The notes: generated by a model not told the origin, from the letters alone. DNA of 64,000 nucleotides from Aliiglaciecola lipolytica E3 (GCF_000314975.1 NZ_BAEN01000076.1:1-64000), one strand, 5' to 3'; shown: positions 46,370 through 56,383, counted from the stretch's first letter. A program made the numbers and translations.

Positions 46370-46804
46370 TTGTAGTCCGGGCTTTAGCCCGGTTAGATAG
46401 TCAAAACATCCACGGGATAAATCCCGTGCTACTAAATCCCACTTCGTAGTCCGGGCTTCAGGCCCGGTCAGAGACTCAAAATATCCACGGGATAAATCCC
46501 ATGCTACCGAAACCAACTTTGTAGTCCGGGCTTCAGCCCGGTTAGTGAGTCAAAATATCCACGGGATAAATCCCGTGCTACTAAATCCCACTTTGTAGTC
46601 CGGGCTTCAGTCCGGTTAGGAAAGTCAAAACATCCACGGGATAAATCCCGTACTACCGAAACCAACTTTGTAGTCCGGGCTTCAGCCCGGTTAGTGAGTC
46701 AAAATATCCACGGGATAAATCCCGTGCTACCGAAACCAACTTTGTAGTCCGGGCTTCAGCCCGGTTAGTGAGTCAAAACATCCACGGGATAAATCCCGTG
46801 CTAC
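46370..46804. repeat. REP/BIME-like tandem array B (six units of 74-75 bp)
   Basis: GTAG at 46372, 46446, 46521, 46595, 46670 and 46744 starts six units with spacing alternating 74 and 75. Each unit has CCGGGCT-TC-AGCCCGG preceded by GTAG(T), then CACGGGAT-AA-ATCCCGTG followed by CTAC, that is, two palindromes with two-base loops bearing GTAG on opposite strands. Linkers alternate between TAAATCCCACTT and CGAAACCAACTT. The array fills the space between two convergent genes. Its last CTAC (46801-46804) provides the TAG stop codon of the GH51 gene on the minus strand. No transposase of the RAYT type is in the window. Confidence 0.9.
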
Positions 46805-48378
46805 AAAATGGCTGCGACCACTATTGATTTTGGCGGAATGCTAACATCGTTAATGTTTGCATTGAAAGGGTGGGGCTTAACCATATCTTTATCTTTGAAA
46901 GTGTTTTTGTCAGTAATATAGCTAGAGGTTAATACCTGACCTGACAATCGACTTGCATCTGTTCCTTTCAAATTAAGTGTTACCTTTCCTGCATTTTTTG
47001 GATCAAGGTTAACCAACGCTATGTATACACGTCCATCTTTCCCCTTTGCTATAGATGCAGTAATCGCTGGTAAGCTTTGGTTTTCATGAGAATATTTATC
47101 GCTATTAATATTAAAAGGTATTGAAGTCGCATCTTGAAATACTTTGTAAAGTCCGTACGCATGATAGGTAGGCGTTAAAACCATTTCTTCTTTGTCAGTC
47201 AAGATCATGGCTTGAAGCACATTAACCATTTGGGCGATATTGGTCATAGTTACACGCTCGGCGTATTGATGAAATATATTGAAATTAACCGCGGCGACTA
47301 TGGCGTCTCTTAATGTATTTTGTTGATACAAAAAGCCTGGCTCACGTCCCTCTTCAGGATCGTACCAAGTACCCCACTCATCAACGTATAAATCAATCTT
47401 ACCTTGGGGATCATTGCGCTCTAACTTAGCAATGTTTTCTTTCAAATATGTGTCTATACGCATGGTACGTTCTAAGGTTTTGAACCAATCGATGTAGTCG
47501 AATTCAGTCGCATGCCCTTTGTTTTGCCAATTACTATTTGGAAGGGTATAAAAATGGTAACTAATGCCATCCAAGTCACGTTTTATATTAGTGCTTAAAA
47601 TGTCTGTCCAGCTTGTATCTTCGGTGTGACCACCACTACCAACTAATTTAGGCTTTTTACCAGGCGGAGTTTTAAGAAATGTTGCGTATTGACGATAAAG
47701 GTCAGTGTAATAATCAGGCGTCATATGACCACCACAGCCCCAAGATTCATTACCAATCCCAAAATAGGCAATATCCCAAGGCTCTTCACGCCCGTTTTTA
47801 CGTCGCTCATTTGCGATGCTGGAGCGCTTATCAGACGTCATGTATTCCATCCACTCAGCCATTTCCTGAACACTTCCACTACCTAGATTACCGTTTATAT
47901 ATGCATCTGCCCCCAACAGCTCGACCAAATCAAAAAACTCGTGAGTTCCCACTGCATTATCTTCTTCAACACCACCCCAATGAGTATTAACTTTGATCGG
48001 ACGCTTTTTGCTATCGCCAATGCCATCACGCCAATGGTATTCATCGGCAAAACAGCCTCCGGGCCATCGAACTAAGGGCACCTGAATAGCTTTCAGCGCA
48101 TTCACTACGTCATTACGAAAGCCTTTGGTATTTGGAATTGAAGACTCTTTTCCTACCCATAAACCTTCATAGATTCCCCTGCCTAAATGTTCGGCAAACT
48201 GGCCATAAATATCTTTATTGATTGTTGGCCCTTGGACGTTGAGATCTGCTGAAATGTTTACCTGGTTAGGGGCTGCCCATGCTTGTTGTACTGCCAATGC
48301 GGTAAAAACTAATGAAAAAATAGTGGTTGTTTGTAAAAAGTAAAATTTTACAAATCTAACGCTATGTTTAGTAATCAT
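46801..48378 (-). CDS. GH51 alpha-L-arabinofuranosidase, exported
   Basis: This 525-residue clan-A enzyme releases terminal alpha-L-arabinofuranose. Its signal peptide ends QQAWAAP. Family blocks are YGQFAEHLGRGIYEGLWVG, VRWPGGCFADEYHWRDGIG, the acid/base Glu in GIGNESWGCGGHM and the nucleophile Glu in LYVDEWGTWYDPEEGREPG. A C-terminal beta-sandwich ends the protein. Export is unusual, since many GH51 enzymes are cytoplasmic. It is the second gene of a minus-strand pair; its ATG overlaps the upstream GH43 stop by 4 bases. The TAG stop comes from the last element of repeat array B. Confidence 0.95.
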   Translation of the reverse strand: MITKHSVRFVKFYFLQTTTIFSLVFTALAVQQAWAAPNQVNISADLNVQGPTINKDIYGQFAEHLGRGIYEGLWVGKESSIPNTKGFRNDVVNALKAIQVPLVRWPGGCFADEYHWRDGIGDSKKRPIKVNTHWGGVEEDNAVGTHEFFDLVELLGADAYINGNLGSGSVQEMAEWMEYMTSDKRSSIANERRKNGREEPWDIAYFGIGNESWGCGGHMTPDYYTDLYRQYATFLKTPPGKKPKLVGSGGHTEDTSWTDILSTNIKRDLDGISYHFYTLPNSNWQNKGHATEFDYIDWFKTLERTMRIDTYLKENIAKLERNDPQGKIDLYVDEWGTWYDPEEGREPGFLYQQNTLRDAIVAAVNFNIFHQYAERVTMTNIAQMVNVLQAMILTDKEEMVLTPTYHAYGLYKVFQDATSIPFNINSDKYSHENQSLPAITASIAKGKDGRVYIALVNLDPKNAGKVTLNLKGTDASRLSGQVLTSSYITDKNTFKDKDMVKPHPFNANINDVSIPPKSIVVAAIL

Positions 48379-49325
48379 GGTTGTATACCTTCAGTAGTCA
48401 TAATAACGCGTTTCAAACTCCCATCTTGATTGTAAAAAAGAGGATCAATGGCAACCGAACGTCTGAAACGTCCACCACTTTGTTTGCCATCTATTGGTGG
48501 GATTGCTCCGGTGTGATAAATAAAATAATCCTCACCTTTAAATTCGATTATTGATTGATGATTAGTTTCAGAATTTCCTGCAATTTCATTAAGAATGCCT
48601 TTATAAGTCCATGGACCATGAATACTTTTGCTCATGGCATAACAAATTTTCTCTGGAAATTCACAGGCATAAGATAAGTAATAGTTGTCGCCTTTTTTAT
48701 GCACCCAAGAGGCTTCTGTGTAATTTGGAACGTCAATGACTTTGATTTCACCATCCAATTCGAGCATGTTGTCTTTCAATTTGACGTACTTAGGTACCAA
48801 ATTGCCAAAAAACATGTAGGTATCTCCATTTTCTTCGATAAAAATGGCGGGATCGATGTCATCCCAATCATTCGGAGAATGGGTCGTCATATCATCAGTT
48901 ATTAAGGCTTTGCCAATGGCATCCTTAAAAGGGCCCGTAGGCGATTTGGAAGTCGCTACACCAATAGCAAATCCAGGTTTATCGTCTTTATGACGTACAG
49001 TCGTATAAAAATAAAAAGTGCCATCTTTTTCGACCATATGTGAGGCCCATGCGAAACCTTCTTTTGCCCATTTAAAATCGGTACCACGCATTATTGGCCC
49101 ATGAGATTGCCAATTAACCATGTCTGTTGAACTAAACGCTAACCAATCATGCATTTCAAAAAACACATTGTTGTTTGGAGCTTCATCGTGCCCTGTATAT
49201 AGATATACAACATCGTCATGCACTAATGCCGCAGGATCTGCCGTGAATACATCTGTAAACAAGGGGTTTTTGGCCATTGTGATGCTGCTGAATAGCAACA
49301 TGAATGGGATGGAATATTTCATCAT
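48375..49325 (-). CDS. GH43 arabinosidase/xylosidase-like enzyme, exported
   Basis: This 316-residue single-domain GH43 enzyme has a short signal peptide (ending SSITMAK). The propeller starts FTADPAALVHDDVVYLYTGH with the general-base Asp. WDDIDPAIFIEENGDTYMFFG carries the second acidic site, and YTEASWVHKKGDNYYLSYA the general acid. The sequence is closest to GH43 subfamilies with exo-acting arabinosidases or xylosidases. It starts the minus-strand GH43-GH51 unit and is divergent from the large GH43 arabinanase gene, sharing an intergenic region with two copies of the recurring motif. Confidence 0.9.
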   Translation of the reverse strand: MMKYSIPFMLLFSSITMAKNPLFTDVFTADPAALVHDDVVYLYTGHDEAPNNNVFFEMHDWLAFSSTDMVNWQSHGPIMRGTDFKWAKEGFAWASHMVEKDGTFYFYTTVRHKDDKPGFAIGVATSKSPTGPFKDAIGKALITDDMTTHSPNDWDDIDPAIFIEENGDTYMFFGNLVPKYVKLKDNMLELDGEIKVIDVPNYTEASWVHKKGDNYYLSYACEFPEKICYAMSKSIHGPWTYKGILNEIAGNSETNHQSIIEFKGEDYFIYHTGAIPPIDGKQSGGRFRRSVAIDPLFYNQDGSLKRVIMTTEGIQP

Positions 49326-49750
49326 ATGATTTCCTTTTTTTTACGAGTTTGCAGATTAGTAATGTAGATTCTTTAAAATAGACATGAAGGAAATAAAGTT
49401 GTTGAACTTCACTTTCTACTTCAGCGCTGACGGCTCATCTCTTTACCAATAAATCGACACTTTTCATCAAAAAAATGTTAACTATTATCGTATTGTATTA
49501 CTAATATCTTTTTTTTCAAGCTTTGTTTTTAGGCTTAGATTGCCCGTAACTACTCATATTTCGCAGGGTTTATCGCATATTGTTAAAAAAATATTGCAAT
49601 TATGTATGTTGAAATGTGGAGCTTGGGTATTTTATATAGTACTATTGTATTACTAATGATTTTGGGTAGGTAAGATAATTATCGTTTTTAAAGACGAAAA
49701 TTATTTTAAGTGAAAATAAAAACACACATAAAGCTAGAGGAATAACCAAA
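49326..49750. promoter_or_regulatory. Divergent promoter region with two copies of the recurring motif
   Basis: These 425 AT-rich bases lie between the two divergent arabinan units. TTGTATTACTA occurs exactly at 49493-49503 and 49645-49655; both match the FadR-type GntR consensus T-N-G-T-N3-A-C-N-A. The distance between them is 152 bases. No coding sequence is present. Confidence 0.6.
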
Positions 49751-52700
49751 ATGAAACTAAAGATGGCACTCATTTTGAGTGGGGTTGTAGCGGTTTCTGG
49801 GTGCGGTGGTTCAAGTGAGGATAGCAATCCTCCAGAAACTTACATCATACCTGGCAATCAAACAATAGTAGATCCCACATCAAATATTTCAGATAGTTCT
49901 CTTTACAATGATCTTGGCGTGCACGATCCGTCAATTATAAAAGTGGATGGAACATATTACGTATTCGGTTCTCATTTAGCGGCAGCGAAGACTACCGATT
50001 TGATGACCTGGGAATATATTTCGTCCTTATCTGCAAATAACGCAGTTGATGAGTCTCCGCTTTTTGATACTTACTCTAGCGAAATAGCTGAAGGTATTGC
50101 TTGGACTGATGGATTTAAAGGCAATTGGGCTGCTGATGTTATTGAATCTCCAGATGGAAAGTTCTGGTTTTATTACAATCACTGCGCACAAGACAACCCA
50201 GACACACCAGAAGTAGATGAAGTGTGTTGGAATCGTTCTTATCTTGGTTTAGCCGTGTCTGACAATATCGACGGACCCTACGTTGACCAAGGCATTTTTG
50301 TGCGTTCAGGTCACCGTGATGGTGAATTGGACACTTACCCAATTGAAGGCGTTGAAGCGTATATCCAAGCACAACATCCTAACGCCATTGACCCAGCTGC
50401 ATTTTACGATAAAGACGACAACCTGTGGTTAGTTTATGGGTCTTATTCTGGCGGGATATTTATACTTGCAATGGACGAATCCACTGGGATGCCCGAAGCT
50501 GGACAAGGCTTCGGAACCCATTTAGTAGGTGGCAATTTCGAAGCCATTGAAGGTAGCTACGTTATCTACAGTCCAGAAAGCGATTACTACTACCTATTCT
50601 GGTCAAATGCTGGTTTCGCGGCGGATGATGGTTACAATATTCGCGTCGCTAGATCACGTACCCCTCAAGGACCCTATCTAGATGCTGATGGCAACAATGT
50701 TACCGGTGCGACAGTTGCAAATAATTATGGAACCAAGTTACTTGGCAGCGTTTTATGGGAGTCCGCGTTTGGGGATCCTTCCGCACAATATGGATATAAC
50801 TCTCCCGGTCATAACTCTGCTTTGTATGACGAAGAGTTAGGTAAATATTTATTGTTTACTCATACGCGTTTTCCAGTAGAAGAAGAGCGCTACGATAACG
50901 TTGAAGCACATGCAGTAAGAGTGCACGAAATGTGGTTGAATAACGATGATTGGTTAGTAGTTTCACCACATCGTTACGCGCCAATTGACGGTGATAACCT
51001 TGTTGATGCTAATGATGTTGCCGGAGATTATCGCTTAATCTTACAAGGTAAAGATAGTAACGGTAATGAACATACTTCGGTTTACGTGACACTCACTAAC
51101 CAAGGTCGCTATATCCAAGGCGATTTAAGCGGAGTTTACAAACTATTTAGTGACGATAGCGATAGAATTCGTTTAGTCATCAACGACGATACTACCTACG
51201 AAGGTGTGGCTAAATGGCAATGGAACGTTGAAGACGAACGTTTTGAAGTAACTATTTCTGCTATGAGTGCAAGTGGGGAGTCACTTCTTGCCGCTAAGCT
51301 TCCAGAAAAAACAGCAGCTGACATAGTAAATGACATCAATGCTGCAGTGGAAGAAACCTTTGCCAATGAAGCCGATCCTAGTCAAACGCTGGTGGTAAAA
51401 CAAAATCTCGAATTTCCAGTTAACGGAGCGCGTGGCGCACAAATTAGTTGGTCCTCTAGCCTACCGCGTTACATTGCAAATGATGGCACGGTTACGCGCC
51501 CGAATGTTGGTGAAGGTGATCAAACAGTAACTTTAACTGCCACCATTGATGTGCTTGGGCAGACAATGACTGTCACAAAAGATGTGATTGTCGCAGAGCG
51601 TTCAACCTACAACAGAACGGCCTACTATCCATTTGAAAATTCACTGAGTGAAATCAACATGACATTTGGTGATGGAGTTGCATCCACAGACACTACCGGT
51701 ACAACAACCGTTAATCCTGTGTTTGTTACCGGAAAAACAGGCCAAGCAGTTAATCTTGATGGTTCATTTGGTGTATTACTTCCACCCGATATAATTGATA
51801 GCTATCAGTACACTGTTTCTTTTTGGATGAATCAACAAGCTTCATTCCAATTCCGACCAGCCTATTTTGCTGCGCGTTCCCCCGACAGATGGCAGAGTTT
51901 TTTACCTAGCAGTTGGAATGCCGAGTTGATGCTGTGGTCAAATTGGTTAGAAGAAGATGGTTCTTGGCCTTGGCTTGATGGTGTTACTGGCGTTGTTTAT
52001 CCAGTAAACGAATGGCATCACATAGCGTTGTCCGTTAACGCAGGTCAATTTCAAATCTACTATGACGGCGAGCAAGTCGGTTCTGGAAGCGGCTTAGAAG
52101 ATATGCATACCGCGAAGCCTGATGGTTCAATCATCACATTAGGTTTGAACTATTGGGATGCCCCTTTAGTGGCCTACATAGATGAAATGAAAGTTTATGA
52201 TGAAGCGCTATCAGCGGCAGAAATCAAAGCCTTGGATGTAGATGAGTTACCTGCTGATCAATTACTTACTATCGCTGAACAAGCGCTGGATTTAGGAAAT
52301 CTAGATTTTGTATTGGGAGATTTAGTATTACCTTACTCTGGGCCGTTTGCATCAGCATTGGCTTGGGAATCATCAAATTCCGCGGTAATAGATCCTGCAA
52401 CTGGTGTCGTCACTCGTCCCGAACGAGGCGAAGCAGATGTTACGGTCACTTTAACTGCCACAATTACGCTTGATGGTGAAACTACCAGTAAGGAATTTGT
52501 TGCCACTGTTATATCGAAAACACCTCCTTCAGCCGTTGCTCGCTTTAGCTTTGAAGAAAACTTAGAGGATACTGCTGGCGACTTCGGCTCAGGTGAACCT
52601 GCGGATAAAACAGCAGAATTGCCACTGATAACTCCAACAGATAAAACTCTCGCTTATGTTGACGGTGTTGTTGGTTCTGCGGTTAATTTCCTTGGTGACG

Positions 52701-53182
52701 CAGGCCCTGGCGCGAAGCTTCCAGATGGCTTAATTAGCGACAATAGTTATTCAATTTCAATTTGGCTTAACCCTACATCCAAAACCCAATTTACCTCAGC
52801 ATTTTTTGGCTATGCCGCAAGCAATAGTTGGATAAGCTTGGCTCCATTTGGACCTTCTGGACAAACCATGCTGTGGTCAGGTGAGGCTTGGTTTGATGGC
52901 AACATGGGGTCGCTGATTCCAGATAATGAATGGACACATATTGTTGTGGTTGTGAATGAGAGGACTTTCAATGCGTACATTAATGGCGAGTTGACTAATA
53001 GCCTCGACGGTTTCCCAGATGTATTTACGCCTGTAGGTGGTAACTCAAGTTTTGCATTGGCTACTAATTTGTTCCCTTGGGATGCCAACTTTAACGGCAA
53101 AATGGATGAGTTGGTTATCTTCGATGATCCCATTTCAATCGATGATGTGCAGGAACTTTACGCAGAAGGAAGTTCGCAATAA
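49751..53182 (+). CDS. Multidomain GH43 endo-arabinanase-like lipoprotein
   Basis: This 1143-residue surface lipoprotein (lipobox AVSGC, Cys18) has a GH43 propeller at about 50-400: LGVHDPSIIKVDGTYY (base Asp59), NAIDPAAFYD (Asp214) and FEAIEGSYVIYS (acid Glu267), the layout of endo-1,5-alpha-L-arabinanases. An arabinanase C-terminal beta-domain follows (about 410-510), then an Ig-like domain (about 535-610), a LamG domain (about 615-815), a second Ig-like domain (about 820-915) and a second LamG domain (about 920-1140). The repeated Ig-LamG pairs probably bind the polysaccharide. It is followed at about 100 bases by a TonB receptor gene in the same direction, so it likely cuts arabinan at the cell surface for that receptor. 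Confidence 0.92.
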   Translation: MKLKMALILSGVVAVSGCGGSSEDSNPPETYIIPGNQTIVDPTSNISDSSLYNDLGVHDPSIIKVDGTYYVFGSHLAAAKTTDLMTWEYISSLSANNAVDESPLFDTYSSEIAEGIAWTDGFKGNWAADVIESPDGKFWFYYNHCAQDNPDTPEVDEVCWNRSYLGLAVSDNIDGPYVDQGIFVRSGHRDGELDTYPIEGVEAYIQAQHPNAIDPAAFYDKDDNLWLVYGSYSGGIFILAMDESTGMPEAGQGFGTHLVGGNFEAIEGSYVIYSPESDYYYLFWSNAGFAADDGYNIRVARSRTPQGPYLDADGNNVTGATVANNYGTKLLGSVLWESAFGDPSAQYGYNSPGHNSALYDEELGKYLLFTHTRFPVEEERYDNVEAHAVRVHEMWLNNDDWLVVSPHRYAPIDGDNLVDANDVAGDYRLILQGKDSNGNEHTSVYVTLTNQGRYIQGDLSGVYKLFSDDSDRIRLVINDDTTYEGVAKWQWNVEDERFEVTISAMSASGESLLAAKLPEKTAADIVNDINAAVEETFANEADPSQTLVVKQNLEFPVNGARGAQISWSSSLPRYIANDGTVTRPNVGEGDQTVTLTATIDVLGQTMTVTKDVIVAERSTYNRTAYYPFENSLSEINMTFGDGVASTDTTGTTTVNPVFVTGKTGQAVNLDGSFGVLLPPDIIDSYQYTVSFWMNQQASFQFRPAYFAARSPDRWQSFLPSSWNAELMLWSNWLEEDGSWPWLDGVTGVVYPVNEWHHIALSVNAGQFQIYYDGEQVGSGSGLEDMHTAKPDGSIITLGLNYWDAPLVAYIDEMKVYDEALSAAEIKALDVDELPADQLLTIAEQALDLGNLDFVLGDLVLPYSGPFASALAWESSNSAVIDPATGVVTRPERGEADVTVTLTATITLDGETTSKEFVATVISKTPPSAVARFSFEENLEDTAGDFGSGEPADKTAELPLITPTDKTLAYVDGVVGSAVNFLGDAGPGAKLPDGLISDNSYSISIWLNPTSKTQFTSAFFGYAASNSWISLAPFGPSGQTMLWSGEAWFDGNMGSLIPDNEWTHIVVVVNERTFNAYINGELTNSLDGFPDVFTPVGGNSSFALATNLFPWDANFNGKMDELVIFDDPISIDDVQELYAEGSSQ

Positions 53183-53189
53183 TAACGCC

Positions 53190-53210
53190 CTGTGGGGGGA
53201 AACCCCCCAG
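53190..53210. terminator. GC-rich stem-loop between arabinanase and TonB receptor
   Basis: CTGTGGGGGG-AAA-CCCCCCAG forms a very strong hairpin, but only TCATTT follows. It may reduce read-through or protect the upstream mRNA, giving different levels of enzyme and receptor. Confidence 0.5.
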
Positions 53211-53287
53211 TCATTTATAAACAATATTAATTCTGATTTGCTGCTGTTAAAGCAAATTATATGAAGTCACATTTTGGGAGAAAAAAC

Positions 53288-56194
53288 ATGTTTAAGCCCT
53301 CCTTACTCAGTTTGGCGGTTGCGACATCCCTTTTAGCGATGAGCCAGGGCGTTCAAGCTCAAGAGAATACAGAGAACGATAACGTCGAAGTTATCGAAGT
53401 ATCAGGAATACGTGGAAGTTTGGCAAAAGCCATTGATATCAAACGCGAAAAGATTGAAGTCGTTGATTCAATCGTTGCAGAAGATATTGGTAAGTTTCCG
53501 GATAACAACGTTATTGAAGCGTTACAACGGGTACCAGGCGTTCAGGTGACTAACCGTGATCGCGGCGAAGTAGGTACTTTATCTATCCGTGGTTTGAATG
53601 ACATTACCACCACCGTAAATGGACGCCAAATGTATATTTCTACAGGGCGTTTTTATACTATGGCCGATACACCAGCAGCACTCATCTCAAGAGTGGACGT
53701 GTATAAAGCACGTTCTGCTGACAAACTTCCAAGCGGAATTGCTGGACAAGTTGATGTGATGACACAACGGCCGTTCAATTTCGACGGTGCTAAGTTCGTT
53801 GTTGCAGCCAGAGGTATTTATTCTGATCAAGAAGGCACTATTGATCCAAATGTTAGTGCCATGGCAAGTAATACCTGGGAATTAGATTCAGGTAAATTCG
53901 GTGCACTTCTTAACGTCGCTTATGCGAAAACAAACTGGCGAGACCAAGCAATAACCGCTGGAGCGGTGTTCCCATACTTTACTGCTAATCCTGAAGGTGA
54001 AGGTGCTGATCGATTTGGTAACGTTGGTGACTTTCCTGCGTTTGAACGAATCAATTCAGCCTATTGGGATCCAGGGTTAGAACAAGGTCTGCCTAACACG
54101 GTTGGTTCAACGTTAAATACAAATGGTTACACTAACGAATACATTTTGTCTCGTGATGCTGTTTTTGCCAGTGACCTTTCAGGTAAACGCGAACGCCCAG
54201 CAGTAAATTTATCGCTACAGTTTGCGCCCAATGATAAATCTGAATATTTGTTTGAAGCTTTTTACAATGGATATCGAGAAACCGTGCGAAACAGCCTGTT
54301 TTTCACGTTTCCAGATTCAGCTTATAACATCAACTTTGATGACGATATTGTACTTTATGAAGGTACTAATGTTGTCAAATCACGAACTGTTTATGATGGC
54401 GACCCTCGTTATGGTGTGTGGGAGTCTGATTTCAATAGTACGGATGCTGATGAAAGACAAACTGATACCTACATGTTTGCCTTAGGTGGAAAATGGGATC
54501 TTTCCGATTATTTTCACTTAGAAGCGGAAATTGTGAATCAAAAAAGTGTGTTCACATCAGACTTTTTCGCAGTTCGATTGTTACATGATTATTATTCGAT
54601 GACCGTTGATTTTAATACTTACGAAGGCGTACCTGGTCTTGAGTTTCATGATAATCCCATGACCTCGGATATCGATGAATCTGATTTATTGGACCCACGC
54701 TTATATTCAATGGGTCCATCTTGGGATAACGGAAGTCGTGATGAAGGTACGTCAAATGCGCTATATCTAGACGCCAATTGGTATGTAGATTTTGGTGGTA
54801 TAAAACAAATTGATTTTGGTTTGTTATATGAAAAACGCAGTATAAATAATCGCAGTCGCGGTGCAAATATCATAGTAAATCAATATGATATTCCTATGAC
54901 CAGCATGCCAGTGGAGTTTTTGGATAGCACTGAAGACTTTTTCGACGGTAGAGCAGATTTTCCTGATGGATGGTTAATCGGTGATATCGATTATATGTTG
55001 GCAAATAAAGATGCGTTTCGGGAATTATATGGCTATTACGACGAAAACGGCGCGCCTATTGATAACTACTTAACGGGGGGCGCATCGTTGATCATGCGCA
55101 GAACGTTTGAAGCAGATGAAACGACTTTGGATTTATATGCCCAAGCGAGTTTTGAATATGACTTTGACAGTGGTGTTTTAGATGGGACGTTTGGGTTGCG
55201 TTATACCGATGCGAAAACTCCATATATTTTTGATCGTGTCGATACGGCTAATCAAATTGTTGAACAAGATAACGGTGAAAATGGCAGTAGTGATGTTTTA
55301 CCTTCATTTATTGCCAGATACACTTATGACGATAATTTATTGTTCCGTTTTTCCTACACTGAAACTATGCGACGCCCTGATTTTGGTGCATTAAACCCTT
55401 ATACTACCTATTCTAAAGGGGTTACTTCAGTGGGGACTGGAACGGCAAATTCTGGTAATCCAAACTTGAAACCGGTTATCTCGACAAACCTCGATTTATC
55501 AATCGAATACTATTTTGGTGAAGCTAACGCGATTTACGCAACCTTGTTTCAACGTGAAATAGACGGACTAGTGGTTAGTTCTCGTTCTGAAATTTACTAT
55601 GATTACCCCAATGACGTAGACGAAGATGGTGAAGAGATAGGTGAACTTCTGCACATATTAACGCGCCCAGATAACTCAGCCAATGGCGAGTTAACCGGAT
55701 ATGAGTTGGGTGTGGTTTATTTCCCTGAAGAGTTGCCAGGGTTATTAGATGGATTTGGGGTTCAGGCCAGTTACACTGCTTTGGATTCGTCACAAGATTT
55801 ACCCATTTATGATGAAGACGATCCAACCAATCCAGAGCCAATTGGTTTTGATACAGTTGAGATGTTTGGCGTATCTGATTCGTCATTCAGCGTCGTATTG
55901 GCATATGAAAAAGATGATATTAGTAGTCGACTATCCTATGTTTGGCGTGACGCTTTTCGTTACGACAATGAAACCGCTATCTTTGCTAATCCATTGGCTC
56001 GCTACAGAGCGCCTGAAACGAGTTTGGATTTTCAATTGTCTTACAACGTATCTGAAAATCTAGTACTGACATTTGATGCAACTAATCTCACCGATGAGAA
56101 ATTCCAGGCATATTACCAACAACCTGATATCTACAATTTCTCTAGCGGGATTTATAGCCGTACCTATGCGTTAGGTCTTAGATACTCGTTGTAA
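53288..56194 (+). CDS. TonB-dependent receptor, arabino-oligosaccharide type
   Basis: This outer-membrane active transporter has about 968 residues from the ATG at 53288, preceded by GGGAG; the upstream ATG at 53261 would extend it by nine polar residues. A signal peptide (ending GVQAQ) is followed by a TonB-box-like VEVIEVSGIRGSL, a plug (KFPDNNVIEALQRVPGVQVT) and a beta-barrel ending LGLRYSL. There is no STN domain, so no direct sigma/anti-sigma signalling. It is of the Xanthomonadales/Alteromonadales sugar-receptor class (IDIKREKIEVVDSIVAEDIG). The arabinanase gene directly upstream suggests arabino-oligosaccharides as substrate. Confidence 0.94.
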   Translation: MFKPSLLSLAVATSLLAMSQGVQAQENTENDNVEVIEVSGIRGSLAKAIDIKREKIEVVDSIVAEDIGKFPDNNVIEALQRVPGVQVTNRDRGEVGTLSIRGLNDITTTVNGRQMYISTGRFYTMADTPAALISRVDVYKARSADKLPSGIAGQVDVMTQRPFNFDGAKFVVAARGIYSDQEGTIDPNVSAMASNTWELDSGKFGALLNVAYAKTNWRDQAITAGAVFPYFTANPEGEGADRFGNVGDFPAFERINSAYWDPGLEQGLPNTVGSTLNTNGYTNEYILSRDAVFASDLSGKRERPAVNLSLQFAPNDKSEYLFEAFYNGYRETVRNSLFFTFPDSAYNINFDDDIVLYEGTNVVKSRTVYDGDPRYGVWESDFNSTDADERQTDTYMFALGGKWDLSDYFHLEAEIVNQKSVFTSDFFAVRLLHDYYSMTVDFNTYEGVPGLEFHDNPMTSDIDESDLLDPRLYSMGPSWDNGSRDEGTSNALYLDANWYVDFGGIKQIDFGLLYEKRSINNRSRGANIIVNQYDIPMTSMPVEFLDSTEDFFDGRADFPDGWLIGDIDYMLANKDAFRELYGYYDENGAPIDNYLTGGASLIMRRTFEADETTLDLYAQASFEYDFDSGVLDGTFGLRYTDAKTPYIFDRVDTANQIVEQDNGENGSSDVLPSFIARYTYDDNLLFRFSYTETMRRPDFGALNPYTTYSKGVTSVGTGTANSGNPNLKPVISTNLDLSIEYYFGEANAIYATLFQREIDGLVVSSRSEIYYDYPNDVDEDGEEIGELLHILTRPDNSANGELTGYELGVVYFPEELPGLLDGFGVQASYTALDSSQDLPIYDEDDPTNPEPIGFDTVEMFGVSDSSFSVVLAYEKDDISSRLSYVWRDAFRYDNETAIFANPLARYRAPETSLDFQLSYNVSENLVLTFDATNLTDEKFQAYYQQPDIYNFSSGIYSRTYALGLRYSL

Positions 56195-56223
56195 TCATAG
56201 ACAAAATATTACAGTAACTTTTT

Positions 56224-56256
56224 TAAAACCTCGCATTGCGAGGTTTTTTGTTTTTT
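56224..56256 (+). terminator. Rho-independent terminator after the TonB receptor
   Basis: AAAACCTCGC-ATT-GCGAGGTTTT is followed by TTGTTTTTT. Confidence 0.9.
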
Positions 56257-56351
56257 AGACAGACTATAAATTACTTTCTTTAATCTGAAATATTTGATTC
56301 GAAAGGCAACTAGTTCGAACTATAAACTTGTAAATTAATCATATTTGCAGG

Positions 56352-56383
56352 TTGACACCATATATGTCATACAATAGTATAAT
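56352..56383 (+). promoter_or_regulatory. Promoter with embedded recurring motif before second arabinan TonB receptor
   Basis: A consensus -35 box TTGACA (56352-56357) is followed by candidate -10 boxes TAGTAT (spacing 17) and TATAAT (56378-56383, spacing 20). The minus-strand motif TTGTATGACAT (56364-56374) lies exactly between them, where a repressor would block RNA polymerase. The rest of the 56257-56504 gap is AT-rich with no gene. Confidence 0.6.
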
